Assembly (NCBI GenBank): GCA_003599815.1
Contig: QZJZ01000094.1
Coordinates: forward strand, 1 to 64,000
Length of the DNA: 64,000 nucleotides
Source of the DNA: Candidatus Auribacter fodinae
GTDB lineage: Bacteria; Auribacterota; Auribacteria; Auribacterales; Auribacteraceae
Direction: 5' to 3'
The position numbers and the translations under genes were made by a program. The number at the start of each line of letters is the position of its first letter. Positions within the stretch are counted from its first letter, which is position 1. Below, piece after piece: positions 39,794 to 50,637 of the stretch. The notes under the pieces were generated by a model. The model was not told the DNA's origin, searched no databases, and saw only the letters and a program-made list of their open reading frames with translations.

Positions 39794-40744
39794 ATGAAAA
39801 AAACTGCGATTGTATTTCCCGGACAGGGCGCGCAATATGTTGGTATGGGCGCTGAATTGCTGCAGGAGCCGTGTTGTCAGGAAACGGTAAAAACTGCTTC
39901 GGAGTGCCTTGGCTTTGATTTGGCTGGCCTTTGCCTTAATGGGCCGATTGAGGAATTGACCAAGACGAACAATAGTCAGGTTGCCTTATATACTTTTGGT
40001 TACTGCGGATATCAATTATTGAAGAAAAGTATGCCTGAAGGATGGAATCCGTCATTTGTTGCGGGTTTAAGTCTTGGAGAGTTAACTGCTCTTGCTGTTG
40101 CGGGTGTCTTTAGTTTCACTGACGGGTTGAAGCTGGTGCGCAAACGCGGCGAATTTATGATGAAGGCATGTGAGGATTATCCCGGAACAATGGCATCGAT
40201 CATGGGTGCCGGCAGAGAAGAGGTTCAGTCGGTTATAAACCGTACTGTTGCGGCAAACGAAGTGCTTACCATGGCTAACCTGAATTGTCCCGGACAGATT
40301 GTGATATCAGGAACACGGCGCGCTGTTGAGGCCGCGGCGGCTCAGGCTGAAGCGGATGGGTTTAAAGTTGTGGTATTGCAGGTAAGCGGTGCATTTCATT
40401 CTCATTTAATGGAATCCGCACGGGTAAGGCTTGCTGAGGAAGTTGCCCGCATGGCATTTAATGACCCTGAATTTCCTGTTATCGCCAACTGTGACGCCGG
40501 CATCAAAAAGTCCGGCTCTGCAATAAAAGAATCCATAGTGACTCAAATCGTCAGTTCTGTTCTTTGGGAAGATTCGGTTAATTTTATGATAGGTAATGGT
40601 GTTGAACTTTTTGTTGAACCCGGATGCGGTAAAGTACTCAAAGGATTAATCAAACGTATAAATCGTGCTACACCGTGTCTGACAGTAGAATCAAAACAGG
40701 ATGTTGAAGCTGTAGTATCTTCGCTCTGTCAGCACGTTGGATGA
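39794..40744 (+). CDS. fabD: Malonyl-CoA:ACP transacylase
   Basis: FPGQGAQYVGMG, GLSLGELTAL, SGAFHSHLM. Start ATG 39794 preferred over track 39752. Confidence 0.95.
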   Translation: MKKTAIVFPGQGAQYVGMGAELLQEPCCQETVKTASECLGFDLAGLCLNGPIEELTKTNNSQVALYTFGYCGYQLLKKSMPEGWNPSFVAGLSLGELTALAVAGVFSFTDGLKLVRKRGEFMMKACEDYPGTMASIMGAGREEVQSVINRTVAANEVLTMANLNCPGQIVISGTRRAVEAAAAQAEADGFKVVVLQVSGAFHSHLMESARVRLAEEVARMAFNDPEFPVIANCDAGIKKSGSAIKESIVTQIVSSVLWEDSVNFMIGNGVELFVEPGCGKVLKGLIKRINRATPCLTVESKQDVEAVVSSLCQHVG

Positions 40745-40763
40745 TCTAGGAGGAATAAGGTTT

Positions 40764-41510
40764 ATGGAAATCAGTCTCGCTGGCAAAACAGCATTGATTA
40801 CCGGTGGCGGGCGCGGTATTGGAAAACGGATCGCTGAAGTTATCGGGCAGGCAGGCGCCAAAGTAGTTATTTGTGATCTGGATGAAAAAGTCGGCGCTGA
40901 AGTAGTTAAAGAATTTGAGCAGAATAATATTTCCGCTGAGTTTTATAAGGTTAACGTGTCTTCCTTTGATGATGTGAATGATACCGTTTCGAAAATTCTT
41001 GACAAGAACAAGGTAATTGATATACTAATCAACAATGCAGGAATTACACGGGACCAACTGTTGTTGAAAATGACTGAATCTGATTGGGATGCAGTTATTT
41101 CCGTTAATTTAAAAGGGACTTTCAATTTTACGAAAGCCCTCTACAAACCCATGATGCGCCAGAAGAGCGGACGGATGATTAATATCGCATCAGTAATCGG
41201 GTTGATGGGAAATGCAGGCCAGGCAAATTATGCGGCTTCTAAGGCAGGTATAATTGGTTTTACCAAATCGGTTGCCCGTGAGCTCGGACAACGCGGAGTA
41301 ACGGTTAATGCAATCGCGCCTGGATTTATTCAAACAGCAATGACTGATGTTCTCAGTGATGAAATCAAATCAAAATTACTTGAGCAAATACCGCTTAAAG
41401 AGTTGGGAACCACCGACGATATTGCAAACGCAGTATTGTTCCTTGCCTCAGATATGGCGCGCTACATTACCGGCCATGTACTGAACGTAAGTGGTGGGAT
41501 GGTAATGTAA
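40764..41510 (+). CDS. fabG: 3-oxoacyl-ACP reductase
   Basis: ALITGGGRGIGKRIAE, NNAGITRD, YAASKAGIIGFTKSVARE; AGGAGG upstream of ATG 40764. Confidence 0.95.
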   Translation: MEISLAGKTALITGGGRGIGKRIAEVIGQAGAKVVICDLDEKVGAEVVKEFEQNNISAEFYKVNVSSFDDVNDTVSKILDKNKVIDILINNAGITRDQLLLKMTESDWDAVISVNLKGTFNFTKALYKPMMRQKSGRMINIASVIGLMGNAGQANYAASKAGIIGFTKSVARELGQRGVTVNAIAPGFIQTAMTDVLSDEIKSKLLEQIPLKELGTTDDIANAVLFLASDMARYITGHVLNVSGGMVM

Positions 41511-41570
41511 ATAATGAGAAGTATAAAGTTATAAAATAGCTACGACACTTAAATGCAAGGAGGAATGAGG

Positions 41571-41813
41571 ATGTCAGTTGAAGCAAAAGTGAAAGAAATT
41601 ATTGTGGAGCAGCTTGGCGTTAATGCAGACGAAGTAACTCCGGATGCTTCTTTTGTTGAAGATTTGGGCGCGGATTCACTTGATCAGGTTGAACTGGTTA
41701 TGGCGCTTGAAGAAGCTTTCAAAGCTGAAATTCCTGACGAAGCCGCTGAAAAATTGAAAACAGTTGGCGACGCGGTAAAGTACATTACGGATAACTGCCC
41801 TAACGCAGAATAA
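41571..41813 (+). CDS. acpP: Acyl carrier protein
   Basis: [29 protein letters not shown] upstream of ATG 41571. Confidence 0.96.
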   Translation: MSVEAKVKEIIVEQLGVNADEVTPDASFVEDLGADSLDQVELVMALEEAFKAEIPDEAAEKLKTVGDAVKYITDNCPNAE

Positions 41814-41851
41814 GGTATTACTTACAATATAATCTTTTTCGGCAATTAACC

Positions 41852-41895
41852 AAAAAGGGACATTTAACGCAGTTGTACGGTTAATGTCCCTTTTT
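41852..41895 (+). terminator. Rho-independent terminator-like hairpin between acpP and fabF
   Basis: AAAAAGGGACATTTAAC ... GTTAATGTCCCTTTTT, near-perfect stem with T5 on the right arm. Confidence 0.8.
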
Positions 41896-41918
41896 GTTGA
41901 GAACATAGAGGTGAAGTA

Positions 41919-43169
41919 ATGAGAAAAAATATTTCCCCGCGAAGAGTGGTAGTTACGGGACTCGGTGTCGTTTCACCAGTTGGTAACACGATAGATGAAT
42001 ACTGGGATTCGCTTTGTAACGGCAAAAGCGGTGTTGATTATATAACTCATTTTGACGCCTCTGAGTTTACTACTCGATTTGCCGCTGAAGTAAAAAATTT
42101 CGATCCTGAAAAATATATTTCTAAAAAAGACGTAAAACGGATGGACGAGTTTGTCCAGTTTGCTGTCTGCGCTTCATATATGGCTGTTGAAGACGCCGGG
42201 CTGGATTTTTCCACTATGGATCCATATGCCGCCGGCGTGCTGATTGGTTCCGGTATCGGCGGAATGAATGTTATTGAAACACAACATAAAATCCTGCTTG
42301 AACGCGGACCTGCGCGTGTATCTCCGTTTCTTATACCGATGCTGATTACCAATATGGCTTCGGGGCAGGTATCGATTAACTTTGGTATTCGAGGCCCGAA
42401 TCTCTGTATTGCAACCGCATGTGCGTCCGGGTCGCATGCTATAGGCGAAGCCTACCGTCATATTGCGCTGGGCGAAGCTGATGTGATGATTACCGGGGGC
42501 ACGGAATCCGCGACAACGCCGCTTGGACTTGCAGGATTCTGTTCTATTAAAGCGCTTTCTCAACGCAACGATGAACCACAGCGCGCGAGTCGTCCTTTTG
42601 ATCGTGACCGTGATGGTTTTGTGATGGGAGAAGGTGCTGGTATCGTTATTCTTGAAGAATATGAAAGCGCGAAAAAGCGGAATGCAAAAATTTACTGTGA
42701 ATTGTTGGGTTATGGGTGTACGGGCGATGCGTATCACATGACCGCGCCGTCTCCGGGTGGTGAAGGCGCCGCGCGCTGTATTCAAATGGCTTTACTTAAC
42801 TCATCACTTAACCCTGAGCAGATTGACTACATTAACGCACATGGGACTTCTACTCCGTTAAATGACAAATTCGAGACACAATCAATTAAATCGGCTTTTG
42901 GCGATCATGCCTATAAGCTGGCAGTGAGTTCTACAAAGTCGATGACCGGGCATCTGCTGGGTGCCGCAGGCGGTATTGAATTGGTTGCGTGCGCGAAAGT
43001 AATTGAAACGGGTGTAATACCTCCGACAATAAATTATGAAAACCCCGATCCTGAATGTGATCTTGATTATGTACCGAACACTGCTCGTGAAGCGGATGTT
43101 AAGTACGTAATTTCAAACTCGCTTGGGTTTGGCGGACATAATGCTACTCTGGTTGTCGGAAAAATATAA
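41919..43169 (+). CDS. fabF: 3-oxoacyl-ACP synthase II
   Basis: VVVTGLGVVSPVGNT, CIATACASGSHAIGEAYRHI, NAHGTSTPLND, KSMTGHLLGAAGG. Confidence 0.96.
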   Translation: MRKNISPRRVVVTGLGVVSPVGNTIDEYWDSLCNGKSGVDYITHFDASEFTTRFAAEVKNFDPEKYISKKDVKRMDEFVQFAVCASYMAVEDAGLDFSTMDPYAAGVLIGSGIGGMNVIETQHKILLERGPARVSPFLIPMLITNMASGQVSINFGIRGPNLCIATACASGSHAIGEAYRHIALGEADVMITGGTESATTPLGLAGFCSIKALSQRNDEPQRASRPFDRDRDGFVMGEGAGIVILEEYESAKKRNAKIYCELLGYGCTGDAYHMTAPSPGGEGAARCIQMALLNSSLNPEQIDYINAHGTSTPLNDKFETQSIKSAFGDHAYKLAVSSTKSMTGHLLGAAGGIELVACAKVIETGVIPPTINYENPDPECDLDYVPNTAREADVKYVISNSLGFGGHNATLVVGKI

Positions 43170-43214
43170 CCATACTGCCAGTCTGACCAGTACGACTAGA
43201 ATGTACTGAATTAC

Positions 43215-44807
43215 ATGAATAATGCCAAACCGATATCTAAACATGAAGTGACTCGCAAGGCTGGAACATTCGGTGCTGTCACCATGCTCAGCCGTGTGCT
43301 CGGTTTAGTTCGTGACATGTTGTCTGCCAGTGTATTTGGAACATCAAGCGCATGGGACGCTTTTGTGATTGCGTTCACCATTCCGAACATGTTTCGTATG
43401 ATGTTGGGCGAAGGCGCTCTGGCGGGAGCGTTTGTCCCTTTGTTCAGTGAATATCTTCATAAAGACGGCGAAGAAAAGGCCTGGGATTTTACAAACAGGG
43501 TTATAACGCTTCAGTCGCTGGTATTGATTATACTAGTCATTCTTGCCTGTTTTGCGCTTGGCGGCGTATTACTATTTGACATTTCACCTCGGTTGCGCGA
43601 AGTTTTAATTCTTTCCATGCTTCTTTCACCATATCTGTTTTTTATTTGTAATGTAGGGCTTTTCATGGGCATTTTAAATGCCTTTTACCATTTTTTTCTA
43701 CCTGCTTTTGCCCCTGTTATATTAAACATAGTCCTGATTATTGTCATGATTTCCGTTGTGAGAGTAACGTCTATTTCCGTGGAGACGAAGGTCAGTTTTG
43801 TGGTAGTGGGTGTTCTTATCGGAGGGATGATACAGCTTATGTCGCATTTCAGGCTGGCAGTGAAGCATGGATTGCGTTTCAGAGTTATTTTTGACCTGAA
43901 GGATGAAGGTGTTCAAAAAATATGGCGATTGATGTTGCCCGCGGTGCTTGGATTGTCGATCACCCAGATTAATCTCATGATCGATCGTTTTCTCGCGTAC
44001 ATTATTGGTGAAGGCGCCGCATCGTCACTGTATTATGCGAACCGGATCATCCAGCTTCCTGTTGGCGTTTTTGGTGTTGCGCTGGCAACTACCTCATTTC
44101 CATTGCTTGCTCAATACGCGGCTCAGGAAAACAAAACTGATTATCGACAGACCTTGATACATGTTATCAAAATGATGATATTTATTGCCGCACCTGCTAC
44201 ATCCGGATTGCTGGTACTGAGTTATCCGATTATCAAGATGATTTTTCAGTATAACGAGTTTGACAGCAGTTCTACGCTTACAACTGCGCAGGTGCTTTTT
44301 TGCTACAGCATTGGACTGATAGCATATTGTGTCAGCAAAACGGTGATACGAGCTTTTTATTCATTGCAGGATACAAGGACACCGGTAAAAATCGGGCTGA
44401 TTACACTGGTGCTGAATGTGGTGCTAAACCTGATCCTTATGATCCCATTGAAACAAGCGGGATTGGCGTTGTCGACTTCCATCACGTCGTTTATCGGATT
44501 ATTTTTATTGTTTCACCAAATGGGAAAGCGAGTAGGCTCTCTAATGACTGCCGATCTTGTCTCTAACATAAGCAAGGCGGCGTTTTGTTCGGGTGTCATG
44601 ATGCTTGTGTCTTATATATTATATAAAGTTTTGGATAGAATAATTGTTGCCCCTTTATTCAATAAAATAATGACAGGTATTGTACCTGTCGCCGTTGGAG
44701 TACTCGTGTATTTAGCGGTCGCGCATTTCATGAATATGCCCCAGACACGTGAGTTACTCAAACTGGTGGGAATAAAAATACCGCCGAGAACCAACCGTGT
44801 CAGCTGA
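43215..44807 (+). CDS. murJ: Lipid II flippase MurJ/MviN
   Basis: FGAVTMLSRVLGLVRDMLSASVFGTSSAWDAFVIAFTIPNMFRMMLGEGALAGAFVPLFSEY. Confidence 0.95.
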   Translation: MNNAKPISKHEVTRKAGTFGAVTMLSRVLGLVRDMLSASVFGTSSAWDAFVIAFTIPNMFRMMLGEGALAGAFVPLFSEYLHKDGEEKAWDFTNRVITLQSLVLIILVILACFALGGVLLFDISPRLREVLILSMLLSPYLFFICNVGLFMGILNAFYHFFLPAFAPVILNIVLIIVMISVVRVTSISVETKVSFVVVGVLIGGMIQLMSHFRLAVKHGLRFRVIFDLKDEGVQKIWRLMLPAVLGLSITQINLMIDRFLAYIIGEGAASSLYYANRIIQLPVGVFGVALATTSFPLLAQYAAQENKTDYRQTLIHVIKMMIFIAAPATSGLLVLSYPIIKMIFQYNEFDSSSTLTTAQVLFCYSIGLIAYCVSKTVIRAFYSLQDTRTPVKIGLITLVLNVVLNLILMIPLKQAGLALSTSITSFIGLFLLFHQMGKRVGSLMTADLVSNISKAAFCSGVMMLVSYILYKVLDRIIVAPLFNKIMTGIVPVAVGVLVYLAVAHFMNMPQTRELLKLVGIKIPPRTNRVS

Positions 44808-44900
44808 TCAATAATACTAAAATCGACTTGAAGAGAATATGTAAAAGTGATAGGGTAAGATTCTATCGCAATTAAAATAAGGCTTAGAAAGGATTTGCAT

Positions 44901-47900
44901 ATGTTTAACTGGATTCTGAAAAAGATAATAGGAAGCCGGAATGAACGGCTGATAAAAAAAATAAAACCATTGGTTCAAAAGATAAATGAACTGGAAAAAT
45001 CCTATCAGTCTCTGACAGAAGAACAGTTAAAAGCGAAGACATCTGAATTCCGGGAACGTCTGTCGCGCGGTGAGGCCCTTGATGATATTTTACCTGAAGC
45101 TTTTGCTGTGGTGAAAAACGCTTGTCGCCGGTTATGCGGTACATCGTGGCTGGTATGCAATCATGAAGTGAAGTGGGAAATGGTGCCGTATGACGTACAG
45201 ATTATTGGCGGTATTGTTCTGCATCAGGGGAAAATTGCTGAAATGGCTACCGGTGAAGGAAAAACGCTTGTCGCGACCATGCCATTGTATCTCAATGCAC
45301 TGGAAGGTAAAGGGGCACATCTTATTACGGTAAACGATTACCTTGCTCGACGTGACAGCCAGTGGATGGGCGGTGTGTTTAAGTATCTGGGGCTGACCGT
45401 GGGATGCCTGCAGAACAGCATGGAGCCTCAGGAACGGCATGAACAGTACGCTTGTGATATTACCTATGGCACAAACTCCGAATTCGGGTTTGATTACCTG
45501 CGTGACAATACTGCACGCAATTTCGAAAATCAGGTACAGCGGTATCACCATTACGCAATTATAGATGAGGTTGATTCTGTCCTTATAGATGAAGCGAGGA
45601 CACCGTTGATTATTTCCGGGCCTGTTAGCGTATCAACACAGGAATACGATAAACAACGCCCGCTGGTTGAAAATCTTGTGCGCAACCAGCTCATGTACTG
45701 TAACCGACTCATAGCGGATGCGAAGACATTGATTGAATCAGATCCTGAAGCCGCGGGTATAAAACTGTTTCAGGTTTCCCGCGGTCTGCCGAAAAACAAA
45801 CAGTTCCTGAAGCTTCTGGAAGATCCCGCGATACGTAAACTTTACGATAAATCCGAGTTGGAAATGATGCGCGACGAAAATAAGGAATATGCGCACGATA
45901 TACTTGAAAGTCTTTTCTATGTAATTGATGAAAAAAGTAATAGCGTCGACTTGACAGAAAAAGGGCGTGAAACCATATCTCCGGGTGACCCTGACCGGTA
46001 CATAATTCCTGATTTTATTACCATATCTCAGGAAATAGATGAGGACGAGGGGGTGTCTGAATCGGAAAAGGAGCAGAAAAAACTTCAGCTCCAGCATGAT
46101 TACGAAAGGACAAACAGGATAATTCATAACTTGTCTCAGTTGCTTAGGGCATATTCATTGTTTGAAAAAGATGTTGATTATGTTGTGCAGGACAACAGGG
46201 TTATGATTGTCGACGAATACACCGGGCGTCTTATGCCTGGAAGACGGTTCGGCGATGGGCTTCATCAGGCGCTTGAAGCGAAAGAACGGGTCAAAATCGA
46301 ACGTGAAACCCAGACATTCGCTACTATTACCATTCAGAACTATTTTCGGCTATATAAAAAACTGGCAGGTATGACCGGTACCGCTGAGACAGAAGCGCAG
46401 GAATTCAGTCAGATTTATTCTCTGGAAGTAGTAGTCATCCCAACAAACGAACCTATTCGCCGACTTGACCTTGATGATGTTATCTACAAAACTAAGCGGG
46501 AAAAGCTCAACGCAATCATTGATGAGATTGTTGAATGTAACACCCGTAAACAGCCGGTGCTCGTTGGCACAATTTCAGTCGAGACTTCGGAACTGTTGAG
46601 CCGGATGCTGCGTATGCGCAAAATACCGCATCAGGTGCTCAATGCCAAATATCACGAGAAAGAAGCAGAAATTGTAGCGATGGCTGGTCAGCCCGGTGCG
46701 GTAACGATTGCTACTAACATGGCAGGGCGCGGTACGGACATTAAACTCGGACCCGGAGTCGTGAATGTTGACCCCCGCAAAGAGGAAAACGGCGTTTTTT
46801 CCATGAAGAAGTCTAAATGGCAGGAGTACATGAAGACATATGGAGGATTACATATTATTGGTACTGAACGCCATGAGAGCAGGCGTATCGACCGTCAGCT
46901 TCGCGGGCGCGCAGGACGGCAGGGTGACCCGGGGTCATCACGTTTTTATGTTTCTCTGGAAGACGATTTAATGCGTTTGTTCGGATCTGACCGGATCGCG
47001 TCGGTTATGGAAAGGATCGGTATCGAAGAAGGACAGGAACTGACTCACCCCTTATTGAACAGATCCATAGAAACAGCTCAGAAGCGAGTGGAACAGCGCA
47101 ATTTCAGCAGCCGCAAACACGTGCTGGAATACGATGATGTTATGAATAAACAGCGTGAGGTTATATATGGTTACCGGAATAAAATTCTTCGAAAAGACGG
47201 CTTAAAGGAAATGATTATTGGCATGATGGAGGATGAAATCGCTGAAAAAGTGGCTGGATTTATCCCTCTTGACCAGAAAAACGCAGACCTGAGTTATGAG
47301 GCTTTCGGGTTATGGTGGCTGGAAACATTCCTCTTTCCGATTGATATGAAATATATTCGGTCTCTCAAGACGGGTGAAGAAATCACTGCGTTTGCCTCGC
47401 AATGGATGAAGCGCCATTATGACTCGAAAGAAATGCTTGAACAGCCTGACCGGATGCGTGAGCTGGAAAAAATGATCGCGCTTCAGACTATTGATAAGCT
47501 CTGGATCGAACATCTTTATAATATGGATAATCTTCGCCATGATATCGGATACCGCAGTTATGGACAGAAAGATCCGTTGATTGAATACAAACAGGAATCT
47601 TATGTTCTCTTTTCACAATTGGTGGATGATATCAGGAAGGATATTGTCAACATCGTGTTTAAAGCGTCTCTTATTCAACCTCAGGAACAGCGGAACATCA
47701 TGGCAAATATGGTGGAACAGTTCGCGCCGCAGTCATCCGCATCGATTTTTGATCAGGTGTCCGCTGAACGTGAAATGTTTACCAATTCGCCTGAAGCTCC
47801 AGCCCGGCCCGATTTAAAACCTCTTACGCGCCAGTTGCCTAAGGTAGGGCGAAATGAACTCTGCCCATGCGGCAGCGGAAAAAAATTCAAGAAGTGTTGC

Positions 47901-47909
47901 GGCAACTGA
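44901..47909 (+). CDS. secA: Preprotein translocase subunit SecA
   Basis: MATGEGKTLVATMPLYLNAL, IDEVDSVLIDEARTPLIISG, ATNMAGRGTDIKLG, C-terminal GRNELCPCGSGKKFKKCCG. Confidence 0.97.
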   Translation: MFNWILKKIIGSRNERLIKKIKPLVQKINELEKSYQSLTEEQLKAKTSEFRERLSRGEALDDILPEAFAVVKNACRRLCGTSWLVCNHEVKWEMVPYDVQIIGGIVLHQGKIAEMATGEGKTLVATMPLYLNALEGKGAHLITVNDYLARRDSQWMGGVFKYLGLTVGCLQNSMEPQERHEQYACDITYGTNSEFGFDYLRDNTARNFENQVQRYHHYAIIDEVDSVLIDEARTPLIISGPVSVSTQEYDKQRPLVENLVRNQLMYCNRLIADAKTLIESDPEAAGIKLFQVSRGLPKNKQFLKLLEDPAIRKLYDKSELEMMRDENKEYAHDILESLFYVIDEKSNSVDLTEKGRETISPGDPDRYIIPDFITISQEIDEDEGVSESEKEQKKLQLQHDYERTNRIIHNLSQLLRAYSLFEKDVDYVVQDNRVMIVDEYTGRLMPGRRFGDGLHQALEAKERVKIERETQTFATITIQNYFRLYKKLAGMTGTAETEAQEFSQIYSLEVVVIPTNEPIRRLDLDDVIYKTKREKLNAIIDEIVECNTRKQPVLVGTISVETSELLSRMLRMRKIPHQVLNAKYHEKEAEIVAMAGQPGAVTIATNMAGRGTDIKLGPGVVNVDPRKEENGVFSMKKSKWQEYMKTYGGLHIIGTERHESRRIDRQLRGRAGRQGDPGSSRFYVSLEDDLMRLFGSDRIASVMERIGIEEGQELTHPLLNRSIETAQKRVEQRNFSSRKHVLEYDDVMNKQREVIYGYRNKILRKDGLKEMIIGMMEDEIAEKVAGFIPLDQKNADLSYEAFGLWWLETFLFPIDMKYIRSLKTGEEITAFASQWMKRHYDSKEMLEQPDRMRELEKMIALQTIDKLWIEHLYNMDNLRHDIGYRSYGQKDPLIEYKQESYVLFSQLVDDIRKDIVNIVFKASLIQPQEQRNIMANMVEQFAPQSSASIFDQVSAEREMFTNSPEAPARPDLKPLTRQLPKVGRNELCPCGSGKKFKKCCGN

Positions 47910-47920
47910 AATCGGAACTG

Positions 47921-49507
47921 ATGAATAAAGTAAAACGGTTTACTCTCATTCGATGTATTGGCGCCCTTATGACAGGGTTGTTAATGACACTGGTATTTCC
48001 GCCATATGGTATGTCAGCGTTGATATGGTTGCTGTTCATTCCATTATTTTTTGCGGTGGAAAATGTGTCATGGAGAGCGCGGTTTTTTATAAGTTATATT
48101 GCGGGGCTCTCGTTTTTTACCGGGCTGGTTTACTGGCTGATACATGTCACCAGTATTGGGGTGATATTGCTGATTGGGTATCTTGCGTTATATTTTCCGT
48201 TGTTTATCCTGTCAATTCATTGGTTGAGGAACTCGATACAACTGCCATTTATCATCAGTGCGCCGCTGGTATGGTGTTTTATAGAATATCTCCGGGCTAC
48301 GGTTATGACCGGTTTCCCGTGGGATAATCTGGGGTATGCCTTTTATGCATCAAAGCCATTAATGCAGGTAGTTGAGATTACCGGAGTGACAGGTTTATCG
48401 GCACTGGCAGTGCTTGGCAATGTTTTTGTGTTTAACTCATTACAGCGTATAATCAGGCAGAAGTCACGGTCTAGAATAATAACTGTTACGGTAATTAAAA
48501 TCTTGATTCCAGTTTTATCTTTCTTTGCATTTGTTGCTGTTTTGCATCAGTTGGGAACCGTTAGAATCATGCGGCTCGCATCAATGGAACCTGATAAGAA
48601 GGTACGTGTCGCTTTGATTCAGGGAAACATCCCGCAATATATTAAATGGGATCAGGCATATAAAGATCGGATCATGCGAACATATGATGGACTTACCCGT
48701 CAGGCGGCGGAATTTGAACCTGATCTAATTATCTGGCCTGAAAGCAGTTTGCCTGTTTTTTTTCAATACGATGATAAGGGAACATACCTTATATACTCTT
48801 TGGTGAAAGAGTTGCAAATACCATTGTTGTTTGGCGGCAACCGCTATGTATATAAGGAAAATAAGGATTATTATTTTAACAGCGCTTATTACGTTGTTCC
48901 CGGCGCTGAGATAGTCCAGACGTATGATAAAATGCATCTTGTGCCGTATGGCGAGTATATCCCAAACAAAAAAATGCTGAAGAAAATTATTCCCAAGCTT
49001 GAGTCGATTGTTCCATTTGAGGATTTTACGCCGGGCAGGGAAATGACAGTTTTTGAGGTGGATGGAACAAAATTTGGTGTGCTGGTGTGTTACGAGGATA
49101 TTTTTCCTGAACTGGCGCGCCTGATCCCTGCTCAGGGAGCGGATTTTATAGTGAATGTTACCAATGACGCATGGTATATGAAAACGAGTGCGCCGTACCA
49201 GCATTTCGCAATGGCTTCGTTCAGGGCGGTGGAAAACAGGGTGCCTTTTATCCGGTGTGCGAATACGGGGATTACCGGTTATGCGGGAATAGACGGTTCC
49301 ACGACTGTCTTTATTGGAAAAAATGGTTCGGCTATATTTGAAGAAGGGTATTTAATAGCGGATATACCGATTTACGATGTTCCTCCGACATTTTATACGC
49401 GACATGGCGAACTTATCCTATATTTAGCGAGTATTATTTCTGTTTTACTTTTATGCGTATCTTTTGTATATTCTTTGACTAAAAAACGACTGAGGAGAGA
49501 TAGATAA
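47921..49507 (+). CDS. lnt: Apolipoprotein N-acyltransferase
   Basis: Multi-TM N-terminus and nitrilase domain (VALIQGNIPQYIKWD, WPESSLPVFF, YDKMHLVPYGEYIP, VCYEDIFPELAR). Start ATG 47921 preferred; track start overlaps secA. Confidence 0.93.
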   Translation: MNKVKRFTLIRCIGALMTGLLMTLVFPPYGMSALIWLLFIPLFFAVENVSWRARFFISYIAGLSFFTGLVYWLIHVTSIGVILLIGYLALYFPLFILSIHWLRNSIQLPFIISAPLVWCFIEYLRATVMTGFPWDNLGYAFYASKPLMQVVEITGVTGLSALAVLGNVFVFNSLQRIIRQKSRSRIITVTVIKILIPVLSFFAFVAVLHQLGTVRIMRLASMEPDKKVRVALIQGNIPQYIKWDQAYKDRIMRTYDGLTRQAAEFEPDLIIWPESSLPVFFQYDDKGTYLIYSLVKELQIPLLFGGNRYVYKENKDYYFNSAYYVVPGAEIVQTYDKMHLVPYGEYIPNKKMLKKIIPKLESIVPFEDFTPGREMTVFEVDGTKFGVLVCYEDIFPELARLIPAQGADFIVNVTNDAWYMKTSAPYQHFAMASFRAVENRVPFIRCANTGITGYAGIDGSTTVFIGKNGSAIFEEGYLIADIPIYDVPPTFYTRHGELILYLASIISVLLLCVSFVYSLTKKRLRRDR

Positions 49508-49508
49508 T

Positions 49509-50637
49509 ATGATTGAAGAGTTGAGAGAACTGCTTAGAGATAAAACTGAGCGTTTAGACCAGCTATGGAGGTATCTTTGACCTCGCTAAAATGGAAAAAG
49601 AGCTTGCGGCGTTGGATGAAGTCATGGCAAAACACGATTTCTGGGACGATCAGCAGGCGGCCAGAACGGTAATTGATCAGGCAAAGGTACTGAGAGCATG
49701 GGTTGAACCGTGGAAACGGGCAAAAAAAGCGTGTGGCGAGGTTGGTTCTATTCTTGATCTGCTGGAAATGGAATATGATGAGGATATGGCGAATGAACTC
49801 AAAAAGGAGTTTGATGCCATCGAACACGACCTCCATAAACTTGAATTCAAGAAAATGCTCGGTGGCGAACATGATATTAATAACGCGATTTTTACCATTC
49901 ATTCGGGAGCTGGCGGAACAGAAGCCTGTGACTGGGTTTCGATGTTGAACCGCATGTATCAGCGGTGGGTAGAAAATCAAGGGTTTTCGATAAAAATAAC
50001 CGACCTGATACCCGGCGAAGAAGCAGGGATAAAAAGTATCACCTTTATTGTTGAAGGGGAATACGCGTTTGGGTATCTCAAGGCGGAAAAAGGGGTGCAC
50101 CGTCTTGTTCGCATATCCCCGTTTGACTCAAATAAGCGCCGTCATACGTCGTTCGCCTCTGTTGATGTAATTCCTGAAGTTGATGAAGAAGTTGATATAG
50201 AAATTGACGAAAAAGACTTGCGCATAGACACATACCGTTCGTCAGGCGCCGGCGGACAGCATGTTAACGTAACGGATTCCGCTGTAAGAATTACCCATTT
50301 GCCAACAAATATTGTTGTGCAATGCCAGAATGAGCGTTCTCAGTTTAAGAACCGCAGTTTCGCGATGAAAATTCTGAAGTCTCGCCTTTTTGAGCGTTAT
50401 GAAAAAGAGCGTGAGGCTCAGTTAATGAAAGAATATGGCGCTAAGGATGATATTGCATGGGGGAGTCAGATCAGGTCATATGTCATGCATCCGTATTCAA
50501 TGGTAAAGGATCACCGTACAAAGGTTGAGACCAGTAATGTTTCCGCAGTGATGGATGGGGATATCGACGAGTTTATAGAAGCGTATCTGAAGATGAGCAA
50601 GATGCGTGACAAGGACGTACCAAAAAACAAACCGTAA
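49509..50637 (+). CDS. prfB: Peptide chain release factor 2, expressed through +1 programmed frameshift
   Basis: Short upstream frame MIEELRELLRDKTERLDQLWRYL ending CTT TGA (49575-49580), continuing in +1 frame DLAKMEKELAALDEVMAKHDFWDDQ...; GGQ motif SSGAGGQHVNVTDSAVRITH. Confidence 0.95.

Noticed and set aside
42174-42785. 203-aa minus-strand ORF antisense to fabF
   Set aside because: Low-complexity Arg/Thr-rich translation; fully inside a strongly supported fabF gene; typical shadow ORF.
49534-50100. 188-aa minus-strand ORF antisense to prfB
   Set aside because: Shadow ORF opposite a confident release factor gene.
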